Assembly (NCBI GenBank): GCA_950097015.1
Contig: CATNEN010000007.1
Span: 744,001-808,000, forward strand
Origin: Macrostomum hystrix
Lineage: Eukaryota > Platyhelminthes > Macrostomidae
Direction of reading: 5' to 3'
DNA: 64,000 nt
A program made the translations under genes and the position numbers. The notes under the pieces are model-generated. The model searched no databases. It was not told the origin of the DNA and saw nothing but the letters and a program-made list of their open reading frames with translations. Below, one piece after another: positions 1 through 13,288 of this stretch (positions are counted from its first letter, which is position 1; the number at the start of each line of letters is the position of its first letter).

Positions 1-720
1 AAAAGGCTAGATTGTTGAGGAACATGAAACCCTGAGTACAATAGGCTATATAATATATCATGAGTAACTGAGCTGGACCTGAGAAGATCTGTAATTACCA
101 TCTCCTATTAAAATAAGTGTGAGCTCTAAGATATAATGTTGCTTTATATGAATCACAGTTTTGTCTGGGTGGACTTTTTTTGCAGTCAGCTAGTGTCTGC
201 TCCGTGGACAGGCGCGATTCACGTCCGCTCAGAGCATTTTTTTAATTTCTTCGGGAAAAAGAGATCTATATATACACGGAGCCAAAAAATGAGGAATTCA
301 AACTATCGTCCGAGGTGTTTTTTATGACTATTAGCTATTGTATAACTAGAATGTTACAAAGGCCTCCGCGGCAGACAGAACCCGGTGCCAGTGTGTCTGG
401 GGGGAGTTCTGCCCATGCCTATTATAGTTAAGTGTCTTTCCTTTTATATGACTGCCTGCAGACTTCAAGCGCATTGTACTCTACACCCAAGTTAGAAATT
501 TGAATTCCTCCAGGAAATATCTAGATCTCAAAGAAATAAGACAGACTGCAGACATTGAGAACACTGGAGAAGCGCGGCAGGTTGAGGTCATACTGGAAGA
601 AGACGCAACATTTGGGGGGGTGGCAAATTATGATTTGGTGCAATTTAGAAGAAAGAATTGTGGTATAAAATTAGATGATATACAAAAAATAAAATACAGA
701 TGAAAAACAGATGTTAAGAT
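1..720. other. Intergenic, no supported gene
   Basis: AT-rich sequence. A short open frame at 500-703 has no recognisable motif and I do not call it. Confidence 0.5.
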
Positions 721-1575
721 AGAAAGACAGGTGGACAGGTAGAAAGACGGGTGGACAGGTAGAAAGACGAGTGGACAGGTAGAAAGACGGGTGGACAGGT
801 AGAAAGACGGGTGGACAGGTAGAAAGACGGGTGGACATGTAGAAAGACGGGTTGACAGGTAGAAAGACGGGTGGACAGGTAGAAAGACAGGTGGACAGGA
901 AGAAAGACAGGTGGACAGGTTGAAAGACAGGTGGACAGGTAGAAGGACAGATGGACAGGTTGAGAGACGGGTGGACAGGTGGAAAGACGAGTGGACAGGT
1001 AGAAAGACGGGTGGACAGGTAGAAAGACGAGTGGACAGGTAGAAAGACGGGTGGACAGGAAGAAAGACAGGTGGACAGGAAGAAAGACAGGTGGACAAGT
1101 AGAAGGACAAATCGACAGGTTGACAGACGGGTGGACATGTGGAAAGACGAGTGGACAGGTAGAAAGACGGGTGGACAGGTAGAAAGACGGGTGGACAGGT
1201 AGAAAGACGGGTGGATAGGTACAGACAGGTGGACAGGTAGACAGAAGGGTGGACAGGAAGAAAGACAGGTCGACAGGTTGAAAGACGGGTGGACAGGTAG
1301 AAAGACGAGTGGACAGGTTGACAGACGGGTGGACAGGTGGAAAGACGAGTGGACAGGTAGAAAGACGGGTGGATAGATAGGAAAGACGAGTGGACAGGTA
1401 GAAAGGCGGATGGACAGGTAAAAAATACGGGTGGACAGGTAGAAGAACGGGTGGACAGGTAGACAGACAAGTGGACAGGTAGACAGAAGGGTGGATAGAT
1501 ATAAAGACGAGTAGACAGGTTGAAAGACAGGTGGACAGGTAGAAGGACGGGTGGACAGGTAGAAATACAGGAAGA
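721..1575. repeat. Minisatellite, 20-bp unit
   Basis: About 43 tandem copies of AGAAAGACGGGTGGACAGGT with scattered substitutions and a few units of altered length near 1215-1240 and 1370-1430. All three minus-strand frames stay open for long stretches only because the unit lacks stops in that direction; the conceptual proteins are not supported as genes. Confidence 0.95.
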
Positions 1576-2040
1576 AGATCAAATGGTAAGTCGGATAAAA
1601 AATTAACAAATAAAAATGCTGTCCGTTTTGATTTTGAATGAAATAAATTTTTTAAGTAACCAGCCGACCTTCTTTGACTCATTCAATCTGAAATTTTCCC
1701 ATTCCATCTCCTCCAATGCGTCGGTCGTCTAGAACTTTGCGAGGGGGGAGAGGGGAAAAGCAAGTTAGAGATAGAGAACGAATCTGATTGGCTGGCGCGG
1801 TCTCCGCTTGAAAGTGTGAAGTGGGCCCGCAACCAGTCGCGCCTCGATTCGCAATCCTCAAAAAGAGATGCCGCTTGATGATTTTCCGACTAATCGCTTT
1901 TGTCTGCTCGCAACTCTTCAAGGCCAGAAAATTAGAAACAAAAAACTTGCTCATATATATTTGATTAAACAGATTAAAAAAGCTTACTATTGACCAGCTG
2001 CCAAGTTTTAGTCTAACAGGTAAGAGCGATTACCGCGATT
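1576..2040. other. Spacer between two minisatellites
   Basis: Unique sequence of mixed composition. A 91-codon minus-strand frame (1679-1954) shows no family signature. No gene is supported. Confidence 0.4.
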
Positions 2041-2043
2041 TGC

Positions 2044-3015
2044 GTAAATTCTCCGCACTCTCATTCTCCCCACTCTCATTTCTCCCCTCTCTCATTCTCC
2101 CCACTCTCATTTCTCCCCTCTCTCATTCTCCCCACTCTCATTTCTCCCCACTCTCATTCTCCCCACTCTCATTTCTCCCCACTCTCATTCTCCCCACTCT
2201 CATTCTCCGCACTCTCATTCTCCGCACTCTCATTCTCCCCACTCTCATTCTCGCCACTCTCATTTCTCCCCTCTCTCATTCTCCCCACTCTCATTTCTCC
2301 CCACTCTCATTCTCCCCACTCTCATTTCTCCCCACTCTCATTCTCCCCACTCTCATTCTCCGCACTCTCATTCTCCGCACTCTCATTCTCCGCACTCTCA
2401 TTCTCCGCACTCTCATTCTCCCCACTCTCATTCTCGCCACTCTCATTTCTCCCCTCTCTCATTCTCCCCACTCTCATTTCTCCCCTCTCTCATTCTCCCC
2501 ACTCTCATTTCTCCCCACTCTCATTCTCGCCACTCTCATTCTCCCCACTCTCATTTCTCCCCACTCTCATTCTCCCCACTCTCATTCTCCCCACTCTCAT
2601 TTCTCCCCTCTCTCATTCTCCCCACTCTCATTTCTCCCCTCTCTCATTCTCCCCACTCTCATTTCTCCCCACTCTCATTCTCGCCACTCTCATTTCTCCC
2701 CACTCTCATTCTCCCCACTCTCATTTCTCCCCACTCTCATTCTCCCCTCTCTCATTCTCCGCACTCTCATTCTCCCCTCTCTCATTCTCCGCACTCTCAT
2801 TCTCCCCACTCTCATTTCTCCCCTCTCTCATTCTCCCCACTCTCATTTCTCCCCTCTCTTATTTCTCCCCACTCTCATTTCTCCCCACTCTCATTCTCCC
2901 CACTCTCATTTCTCCCCACTCTCATTCTCCCCACTCTCATTTCTCCCCACTCTCATTTCTCCCCACTCTCATTTCTCCCCACTCTCATTTCTCCCCACTC
3001 TCATTTCTCATCTCT
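2044..3015. repeat. Minisatellite, 15/16-bp unit
   Basis: About 60 copies of CATTCTCCCCACTCT, with an interspersed 16-bp variant CATTTCTCCCCACTCT and CGC/CCT variants. It is strand-asymmetric (pyrimidine-rich on plus). The 340-codon open frame across it is a by-product of the repeat. Confidence 0.95.
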
Positions 3016-3837
3016 CCAATCGCTGCTCCCACTATGTAACCGCAGCTTCAGCAGCCTTATAGCTTTAACGCGATAAATCATGTTCATATATTATAGTTAG
3101 AGCGAGGCATTTTAAGCCATCCTGAAGCCAGTGAATTTGGTGTCAATTTCGCTTTTTCGTGTGCGTATGCTTGCAACCTGATCTAGCAGACCGTGCGAAA
3201 CCTACAGAACAAGCCGAGCCACACTAGTATAGGATTTGATATTACAGTCTGCTTGCCTTCAATTTCCAGAATCCCATGCAGAGGACATTTTTATCCCTGC
3301 ATGGGGTGTGTTATATAGCTGTGAGCCAAAACCGCTATTGGTCAGTTCTGAAAAAGAAATTTTTGGATTGTAAAACTTAAACAATATCAGTCTAGGAAAG
3401 GTTATAACTGAAATAGAATCTGGGATGGTCTGGCAGCTGCAGTGAAGGTGTTCAGCGAGCAATAAGAAAACTAACTATAGTTTCCCACTCTTACAATTGT
3501 TCCAGGGCAGTGAGCTCAAAATTCTATGATTTCTATATTTACAGGCGTATAATGCATAAGATATAGACATTCAGTATATAGAACTGAAGCTTTAGTTGTA
3601 AATCTGCCAGCCTGTTTCATCTTGCCGCTATCTCTCCTGTCTCTCTCTGTCTCTGTCTCACACTTGTAGGTGCTTAATAAAATAATGGTTATATAGAAAG
3701 TATTCAGTGAACTGGGAAACACGGTGAAATATGCGCTCACAGCTATCTAGATTGGCGTCATTTTCGTTTTTCAATCAATTGCCCTTTGACTTCAACCTTG
3801 TCAATTAGGTAGAAAGTCGATTCATTGGAAGACACAG
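3016..3837. other. Intergenic, nothing recognised
   Basis: Unique AT-rich spacer with a short CTCTGTCT simple stretch near 3630-3660. No gene is supported. Confidence 0.4.
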
Positions 3838-4770
3838 GTTGAGTGAGAGGTAGAGTGAGAGCTAGAGTGAGAGGTAGAGTGAGAGCTAGAGTGAGAGGTA
3901 GAGTGAGAGGTAGAGTGAGAGGTAGAGTGAGCGGTAGAGTGAGCGGTAGAGTGAGAGGTTGAGTGAGAGGTTGAGTGAGAGGTAGAGTGAGGTAGAGTAA
4001 GAGGTAGAGTGAGAGGTAGAGTGAGAGGTAGAGTGAGAGCTAGAGTGAGAGGTAGAGTGAGAGGTAGAGTGAGAGGTAGAGTGAGCGGTAGAGTGAGCGG
4101 TAGAGTGAGAGGTTGAGTGAGAGGTAGAGTGAGAGGTAGAGTGAGGTAGAGTAAGAGGTAGAGTGAGGTAGAGTAAGAGGTAGAGTGAGGTAGAGTAAGA
4201 GGTAGAGTGACAGGTAGAGTGAGAGGTAGAGTAAGAGGTAGAGTGAGAGGTAGAGTGAGAGGTAGAGTGAGAGGTAGAGTAAAAAGTAGAGTGAGAGATT
4301 GAGTGAGAGGTAGAGTGAGCGGTAGAGTGAGCGGTAGAGTGAGAGGTTGAGTGAGAGGTAGAGTGAGAGGTAGAGTGAGGTAGAGTAAGAGGTAGAGTGA
4401 GAGGTAGAGTGAGAGGTAGAGTGAGAGGTAGAGTAAGAGGTAGAGTGAGAGGTAGAGTGAGAGGTTGAGTGAGAGGTAGAGTGAGAGGTAGAGTGAGGTA
4501 GAGTAAAAGGTAGAGTGAGAGGTAGAGTGAGAGGTAGAGTGAGAGGTAGAGTAAGAGGTAGAGTGAGAGGTAGAGTGAGAGGTAGAGTGAGAGGTAGAGT
4601 AAAAAGTAGAGTGAGAGGTTGAGTGAGGGGTAGAGTGAGAGGTAGAGTGAGAGGTAGAGTAAGAGGTAGAGTGAGAGGTAGAGTGAGAGGTAGAGTGGGA
4701 GGTTGAAAAGGTGGGTAGAATTAAAGGTAGAGTAAAAGTTAGAGTGAGGGTTAGAGTGATAGAGAGGTAA
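3838..4770. repeat. Minisatellite, 12-bp unit
   Basis: About 75 copies of GAGTGAGAGGTA, with variants (GAGCGGTA, GAGGTTGA) and recurrent shortened units GAGGTAGAGTAA that form a higher-order pattern. It is purine-rich on plus. The long minus-strand Leu/Tyr/Ser frame is a repeat artefact. Confidence 0.95.
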
Positions 4771-5593
4771 TCTGTGCTCTGTACTTATAAAAAAGGATTT
4801 ATAAATCTTCAAGCTTCTGGAAGGCTGTTAGCAGATAATTATTGTAAAAAAGTGTTTTAGAGCCCCAGTGCGGTAGGTTCCCTATAAATTAAAGGTATAA
4901 GAGGTTTAAAGATTCAAATCAAATTTCTATAAGTTTTACAATCGGTCCAGTTGTCCTCATGATCCTCGCATATCAGTTAACTAAATTCGGAATGCAAATG
5001 AATAAAACAAAGAAAAAAATCCTACAGGCAAATATAAATTCCCGCTTATCCAATTTAAGGGCGGTAAGGGCACCTGCTTTTCCTTTCTCGAAATCGCGTA
5101 TTGCATATATTCTTTATGGCTTTATAGCTAAACTAGTCGATTTAAAAATAGTTCTGCTCAGACATGCAGCGGTTCTGCTGAGGAGGTTTTAATGTCCTGG
5201 ATACCGGCTACACTTTTACTCTTTCTTTCTGCGGGCCAAGAAACTAAAAGCCAATTTTTCTCCCCTCTATGGGTTTTACTTTCAAATCGTATTTTATTTT
5301 CGCACTCACGGCTGCGGGAGGTACTCGAGAAGGGTGAGACAGCAAAGAGAACTTCGTCACGATCTTGGTGAATATTCAACCATTTTTCTAGTCTTTTTTT
5401 CTCCTTCACTTGTATATTACAAATTTCTGCCTTAGAAAAAGAAAACAAGATTTATCGTCACGATTATAACAAATAAATTATTCATAATTTTTTCAATAAG
5501 CTCTGATTTTCTCGGGCACAGGAAATTTTTTATACGGGCTAATATCAATAAAAAACCCACGAAAATTCGAAGTCACATCAGCTAGATATACTC
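4771..5593. other. Intergenic, nothing recognised
   Basis: AT-rich unique spacer. Short open frames at 4959-5192 (+) and 5158-5448 (-) lack family motifs. Confidence 0.4.
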
Positions 5594-6265
5594 AGTTAAA
5601 TCTGTACACAGTGAAATCTGTACACAGTGAAATCTGTACAAAGTGAAATCTGTACACAGTGAAATCTGTACACAGTGAAGTCTGTACAAAGTGAAATCTG
5701 TACACAGTGAAATATGTAGACTGTGAAATCAGTACACAGTGAAGTCTGTGCAAAGTGAAATCTGTACACAGTGAAATCAGTACACAGTGAAGTCTGTGCA
5801 AAGTGAAATCTGTGCAAAGTGAAATCTGTACACAGTGAAGTCTGTACAAAGTGAAATCTGTACACAGTGAAATCTGTACACAGTGAAATCTGTACACAGT
5901 GAAATCTGTACACAGTGAAATCTATACACAGTGAAATCTGTACACAGTGAAATCTGTACACAGTGAAATCTGTACAAAGTGAAATCTGTACACAGTGAAA
6001 TCTGTACACAGTGAAGTCTGTACAAAGTGAAATCTGTACACAGTGAAATATGTAGACTGTGAAATCAGTACACAGTGAAGTCTGTGCAAAGTGAAATCTG
6101 TACACAGTGAAATCAGTACACAGTGAAGTCTGTGCAAAGTGAAATCTGTGCAAAGTGAAATCTGTACACAGTGAAGTCTGTACAAAGTGAAATCTGTACA
6201 CAGTGAAATCTGTACACAGTGAAGTCTGTACAAAGTGAAATCTGTACACAGTGAAATCTGTACAA
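5594..6265. repeat. Minisatellite, 16-bp unit, with internal segmental duplication
   Basis: About 41 copies of GTGAAATCTGTACACA, with GTGAAGTCTGTACAAA and GTGCAAA variants. The variant order around 5700-5860 recurs around 6035-6195, showing that a block of about 330 bp was duplicated within the array. The array ends about 45 bp before the start codon of the nuclear receptor, so it occupies the position of its promoter or 5' UTR. Confidence 0.93.
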
Positions 6266-6308
6266 CGACATCCATTATTTTCAGTAGTCCGCAGACTGCC
6301 GAGTCACC

Positions 6309-6946
6309 ATGACAACCTGCTCGCCAATGCAGTTAAACCCGATTGTCGCCTCCGCAAGCTGTCATCATCAGCCGCTGATGCCGCTGACGCCGCAGCCGCC
6401 GCAGCCGCCTCCTCCGCTATGCGTGGAAGAAGTCAAACTAGAGCTCGCCGACACCTGTTGGACAGAGACTGGCGGCGGCTACCTGACTGCCTACGTCAGC
6501 CAGGCACCCGTTGACTGCACCACTGCTGCATTCTATGGCCAATACTACAGCAGCTGCCAGCTGCCTTCAACTGCAGCCCAGCAGCAGCAGCAGCAGCAGC
6601 ATCATCATCAGACTACGTTTTCAAACTTCGTTGACTGCCATTTCGATAATTTATCGGCTTATCAATCGTCTGTCTACATCGATTATCATCAGCAACAGCA
6701 GCAGCAGCAGCAGCATCAGCAGCATATACAAATGCAGTATCATCATCAGCAACAGCAGCAGCAGCCGCAGCAAGTTAATAACTTTAGTGGCGCTCTGGAG
6801 CCGAACCTGTTCGCCAATTCCTACCTGCCGCAGCCTCAGAACCAGCCGGCTCTGTTCGTGCAGCCTGAGCCGATTGAAGTCAACATCGGCAAGGACGTCT
6901 ATCAGTTCAAAGAGGTGGACATTGAAGCCAGAATTGAAGCCAGATC

Positions 6947-6993
<47 letters not shown>

Positions 6994-9900
6994 ACAGCAC
7001 TAGTGGAAACAGCAGCAGCAGCCGCAGCAGCAGCGGCGGTGGCAGCGGCGGCACCTGTGTCAAAAGCAGTGTCGGCAGCATCCGACACGCCTGCGACGTC
7101 TGTGGAGACACGGCGGCCGGGTTTCATTGCGGTGCCTTTGTCTGCGAGGCCTGCAAGAAGTTCTTTATCCGATCGTCCAGGGCTGAGCCGCTGATGCAGC
7201 GCGCAGTTGGCGAGCCCACGACCCCGACTGGGGCAGCAGCGGCGGCTGCCGCGGCGGCAGCGGCGGCGGCAAAGTACGCCTGCAGCAAGTCCGGCAACTG
7301 CGACATCACCAAGGAGACTAGGACCCACTGCCAGCTCTGCAGATACAAGAAATGCCTGGCCTTAAAGATGTTTCCACCGGGTGAGAGCTCGCGAGTGGGA
7401 GATGAGACTCGGGAGAGATGAGACTCGGGAGAGATGAGACTCAGGAGAGATGAGACTCGGGAGAGATGAGACTCGGGAGAGATAAGATTCGGGAGAGATG
7501 AGACCCGGGGTAGATGAATGATGCCACTCTATCAATTATGTCACTCTAGCAATCATGCCACTCTATCAATCATGTCACTGTATCAATCATGTCACTCTAT
7601 CAATCATGCTACTATATCAATCATGTCACTCTATCAATCATGCTACTCTATCAATCATGCCACTCTATCAATCATGTCACTCTATCAATCATGCTACTCT
7701 ATCAATCATGTCACTCTATCAATCATGCTACTCTATCAATCATGCCACTCTATCAATCATGTCACTCTATCAATTATGCCACTCTAGCAATCATGTCACT
7801 CTATCAATCATGTCACTCTATCAATCATGTCACTCTATCAATCATGTCACTCTATCAATCATGTCACTCTATCAATCATGCCACTCTATCAATCATGCTA
7901 CTCTATCAATCATGCCACTCTATCAATCATGTCACTCTATCAATCATGTCACTCTATTAATCATGCCACTCTATCAATCATGCCACTCTATCAATCATGA
8001 GACTCTATCAATCATGTCACTCTATCAATCATGTCACTCTATTAATCATGCCACTCAAACTATTTTAGCGGAAAATGACAGTTGACAGGAGTTGTTTAGA
8101 TTTCCAGTCGTCAGTTTCATGATTTTGAGTTTAGTCTGCCAGTAACAGATAAACTCCACCAAAAACCGCGGTTAGACCAAAATCAACCTTTTCTGCCTAG
8201 TGTTTACGTAAATCCCATATAAGCGCTAGAATGGCATAGTATAGGTAAGACTGCCGTTACATAAAAGTTTATAGCCAAGTCATCTGTGAGCGTATATTGT
8301 CGCACCCATATAGAATGCTCCACTGAATTGGCAGCACTTTTACTGTAATGCAGTCCTGACTGGTAACACTGGCAGGTTCTGCTGCCAGTCTCGCTGCCGC
8401 TGCTCTGAAGAAAATTCGTTGCAATGTTGTGCGCAGTTTTACTAAATGCCATGCTTTTACTCCTGATTGCTGCACTAATTGGCAGGTTTTGCCTCTGCAG
8501 AACAATTTATTGCAAATAATAAAATAGACTGAGGGAATTAGATTGAAAGGGGATACAATTATAATGGGTAAGATAGAGAAGTAGATAGATAGAAGAGAAA
8601 GAAGTAGAGAGAAGAGAAAGAAGTAGATAGAAGAGAAAGAAGTAGATAGAAGAGAGAGAAGAAGTTAGATGGGAGAGAGAGAAGTAGATAGAAGAGAGAG
8701 AAGAAGCTAGATGGGAGAGAGAGAAGTAGATAGAAGAGAGAGAAGAAGCTAGATGGGAGAGAGAGAAGTAGATAGAAGAGAGAGAAGAAGCTAGATGGGA
8801 GAGAGAGAAGTAGATAGAAGAGAGAGAAGAAGCTAGATGGGAGAGAGAGAAGTAGATAGAAGAGAGAGAAGAAGCTAGATGGGAGAGAGAGAAGTAGATA
8901 CACTGGAGATAAAACTGGAATCGACACATATGTACTGGAAGCGCCATGCAGGGTGTACTTCAATAATTACTGGGACAATTACTGGGACCCTGTAGCAAGG
9001 TGTAGCAGTGTATTGAGGCAACCAGTATGATTGGACTGAGTGTCCGGAATCTGTTTTTGCCCGGGGCGTGACGATCAGCAATTTCTGCTTTGGCGCGGCA
9101 TTCGCTGGCGCAGTCTTCTTAGACAGATTTTTTTCGACGAAAGTAACAAAAAATTCCTCCCAGACGGAAAATAGATTGGGATATTTTATTTCCTGTTTCT
9201 CTTTCTCGTGAGATTCACTTCTTTAATATTTCGTAACGCAGTTTTAACGATTCGTTGTTTTCGATTGCCTGATCGGGTTTAGGTGTTTTCCGGCTTTCAA
9301 ACTTTACGCGTTTTGTTTAAATATATTGAATCGAATTGGACAAATAATCGTGCGAGCGTTGATTTAAAAATGAAGTCCCTGAGCTCCATAAATTGCGGTG
9401 AGGCCACATTGGGCGCAGCCGTGGGGAAATTGACGGACATCCTCGATGCAATTTCGAAAGTGAGAAGCACGCACAGGTCATACATATTGCGGTGGTGGCC
9501 CGAACCAAGGAAGGTCTTTGTAGCGAACCAAAATTGGGAACCCCACAACAGAAATCGATGCGACCAAAGACTGTTTTTTAACCTTCCAAAGCTTTTCCTA
9601 AGCATGAAGGCCTACATTTTTGTTATAACAGGAAGGCCACCTTCTCATTGTAACCATCTCATCCGTTTGCAGGCTGGCTATAGCGGGCAACCAAAGGCAT
9701 TGCAGAGAGAGTTTATTGCATTAGGACGGGCAGTCAGTTTGCTACATGCTTCCCATAGTTGAAATTTTCTGGTGTTATTAAGAGAGGGGGCTCATGATTG
9801 TAACGAAATTTCGCTCTGGTAACAAGCACGAATGCGAGTAATGGGGAAAAATAGTACAATTTACATAGGAAATGACTCACCTTAAATAATGACTATAATT

Positions 9901-12900
9901 GCACTACAGTTCTTCCCCTTAAATGCGATTCCGAAAATTTTGGAAATCTAGCTGAGTACGACTATTAGAATAAGAATTTAATAATTTATGAGATAAGAAA
10001 AATCATCAGGATTGATTCGCTGAGGAAACCGAATGACGGATTAGTGTCACAGATTCTCCATATGCTGGGGGATTCTGATGGGGTGGGGGAGTTAAGAAGC
10101 TTAGAAAGTGTCCGGAATCCAGGCTGAGCTGAGCACAGAATGCAGCTGACATCTCAAAACAGATGCCTCGCCAGTTACTTCGCGTTATTCGTGAATGCGA
10201 GCCCTGGCAGTCGATACAGTTTTGGCAACATTCGGCACAACCCAACCGCCAATGCCATTATGGGGAATGTTTCTGAGAATTGTCGCTACAAATAGCGGGG
10301 ATAATCGAAATTTAGCGCTAGGAAACATTTTTTGCAACACCGTTTTTTTATGTTTTTCATGTTTGGGGGGCTAATTTGAAAAGTTGAACTCCCCCGCAGG
10401 CAAGAATCCCAGCGTGATGCAGGCGCCAATCTCTGAGATCCCCTGTCGAGTCTGTGGAGCTGCCAGTTCGGGATTTCACTTCGGAGCCATCACCTGCGAG
10501 GGATGCAAGGTGAGAGGATAACTATCTCCGTCTGATTTCATCCACTTTCTCACGGACCTTGGTGCGAGTTGCCTCATGGTTTGTTATCGCTTGAAGTCCG
10601 GGGGATCGGAAAACTTTTTAGGTTGCGGGCCACGGAGAGAACCTAAAAGACTGTAGCGGGCCGCAACAACTGTGGGAATATGAGAAAGGGGAGAGATGAG
10701 AATCTCCTTCTCAAGGTACAGGATACTGTAGATGTTGGAAGGGGCAACCGGCCGGATTTGGGAGCTTCGAGAGCCGCATCTGGCCCGCGGGCCGGAGTTT
10801 TACCGACCCCTGCTTAAAAAAGGTAGAAAATTTATTTATTTTTCATTGCAGGGATTTTTCCGACGAACCATTCGCGAGCGGGACTCCGGCCAGTACGTCT
10901 GCGGCAAGGGCGGCGGCTGCGAGATCAACCAGACCAGCCGGAATGCCTGCAAGAGCTGCCGATTTCATAAGTGCATCCGGGCCGGCATGTCCTCAGAAGG
11001 TGCGAAAATTTGGTGTGGGATTTCTGGTGTGGGATTTCTTGTATGGGATTTCTCGTGGGGATTTCTTGTGTGGGATTTCTCGTGGGGATTTCTTGTGTGG
11101 GATTTCTCGTGGGGATTTCTTGTGTGGGATTTCTCGTGGGGATTTCTTGTGTGGGATTAATAGTATGGGATTTCTGGTTTGTTATTTCTAGTATGGGGTT
11201 TCTGGTGTGGGATTTTTTGGCGTGGGATTTCTGGTGTGGGATTTCTGGTGTGGGATTTCAGGAATAGGATTTCTGGTGTGGTATTTCTGGTGTGGTATTT
11301 TATGTGAGTATTAATCGCGGGAATTATCCGTATAGGATTTCTAGTCTGGTATCTTGGGAGTTTTCGTTTGAGATTCTTAGAAAGGGGTTTTTTGGCGTCG
11401 GGGTTTTTATTAAGGATTTCCGCAGTGACTTGTGTGATATTTCTATTGTGGGATTTCTTGTGCATTGTCTCAGATTGTTGGTGTTAGGTCTCTGATTTTT
11501 GGCATTCGGTCATGCAGGATATCTTGAGGTTGTTGAGGGATATGACAATTGGTGTGTGGGATGTGAAGTTTTTAGTCGCGGATGTCGCGGTCATCTATAG
11601 GTACGATTTTGGGGATAAAATTTCATCCGGCCAGCTTTGGAATGCAATGTGTGAGGTCCACCCGCCTGTCTGGAACTGGATACGAGATTTTGTTCTGGAT
11701 TTGTCAAACTACCTTAAATAATAACATTTTTGAAGTATCAAAATATGAGAATTGATGATTTTTTTAAACAAACTTTGACAAGTATGACATCTTTGAAACC
11801 ATAGCCAACTATAACCTTATTAATATGCTTAGTTAGAAAAAAATGAGCTGTTGAATTAAAGCAACAGTTGGAGATTGGATAGGCCAGACATAGGCAGACA
11901 AAGAAGTGTTAAATATATAAACATATAGATAGATACTTTAATGTTTGAGTCTAGCCGACTTATTAACTCGCTTGGATGAACTCAGACACACACACAGACA
12001 CAGACACGAAAGCAGAAATGGCCAACACATTCAAATCCCACACGATGTTGCTATTGTCTTTTTGACAGTCACTCTCATAAAGAAAAGGACCTGCCAGTCA
12101 CGTGATGTTGGCCAATTTTCCTTCGAACAAAAATTATGCCCCCAAGGTACACGAGCTTGTCTGTAGTAGGGATAATGATTTCCAAAATTATAATTCCCTC
12201 ATAGCCAAAGATGTTCGAAAATTGAAGCAAAAGACACGCCACCAGGGAGGATTACAAAATCTCTCTATAGAGGTCTGACAAATTCGATCTATAAATATTT
12301 TTTAATCCCCTTTGGCTCGAAGCATCACACTTTAATAATCCGTCGGCTAATTTTGAATATAGTCAGCAGCAGCAGCAGCAGCAGCAGCATTAAAAGGTTT
12401 GTTATTATTCGAGACACGAAACGCACACTATTAGAAGCCTGATTTCCGGACACTGGGCCTGCCTGGCAGAAGGGAAGTTGACAGGGTTGAGACACTCGGC
12501 AGGCTTAGGTGTGGGCCCGGACACTTTCAAAGTCATAATTGCTTATAACAAGATGAAAATTAATTCTTCCTCATCCCTCACTCCCCTCTCTCATCTCGCA
12601 TTTCTTGTTTTCTTCACACGCCGCAAAGTAGCAGTAAAACAGCCAGGCTAAAATTTATTCAAAAAATAGACCCCTAGGCATTTTCGGCAGCATTTTAATA
12701 GTTGGACAGTTTTTTTTTGTTTTAAAATATTCGCTGTGCATATACTTGGTAGTTTGTTTGTTTATAGTTGAATTTTTCTGTTGAATGTATATTACACAGT
12801 TTTTTGTGTCCTTATTTTTTTCGAGCCAAGTTTTACTACTTAATTTCGACAAAACGAAACCTTGCTTAACTGCCACGACACACTAATAATAGTAGTCGCT

Positions 12901-13241
12901 GAAATATTTTGGTGTAAAAAATGCTTGTGGAACCTGAATTGACTGCACCTGCCCCAATCGGGCCAGATGTGCAGCCGACAGCTGCACACGCCACACCCAC
13001 CCTCAATTACCCCAGCTGGGTGAACTGAATCAATTCAGAGTTAAGCAGTGTCATGCTAAAGAATAAAAACTGTTCCAATGGAGTCAGGAATCGAACCCCT
13101 GACGGTCAAGTCGCCCCAAAAAAATTGCAGGCAGCCGCATCGGCCGGCAACCAAACGCAGTGAAGCACCAGTGCGCCCAGGAGATTCAGGCCATCAAGAC
13201 GAAGCGCCGTCGATTAAATTTTAACAACTTTCAGGGCAACG

Positions 13242-13288
<47 letters not shown>

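Noticed and set aside
628-1682. Three overlapping minus-strand frames of 280-322 codons (STRLSTCPPV-type)
   Set aside because: All three frames of the same 20-bp array are open; they have no start context, domains or conservation signal. Repeat artefact.
2040-3062. 340-codon plus-strand frame
   Set aside because: Translation of a 15/16-bp satellite; opens with a non-ATG codon and has no complex sequence.
6511-7328. Ser/Ala-rich frames overlapping receptor exon 1 in other frames
   Set aside because: Shadows of the CAG/GCN-rich receptor coding sequence.
9283-9762. 159-codon open frame in receptor intron 1
   Set aside because: Begins at GTG, no recognisable domain, and lies inside an intron of a well-supported gene.
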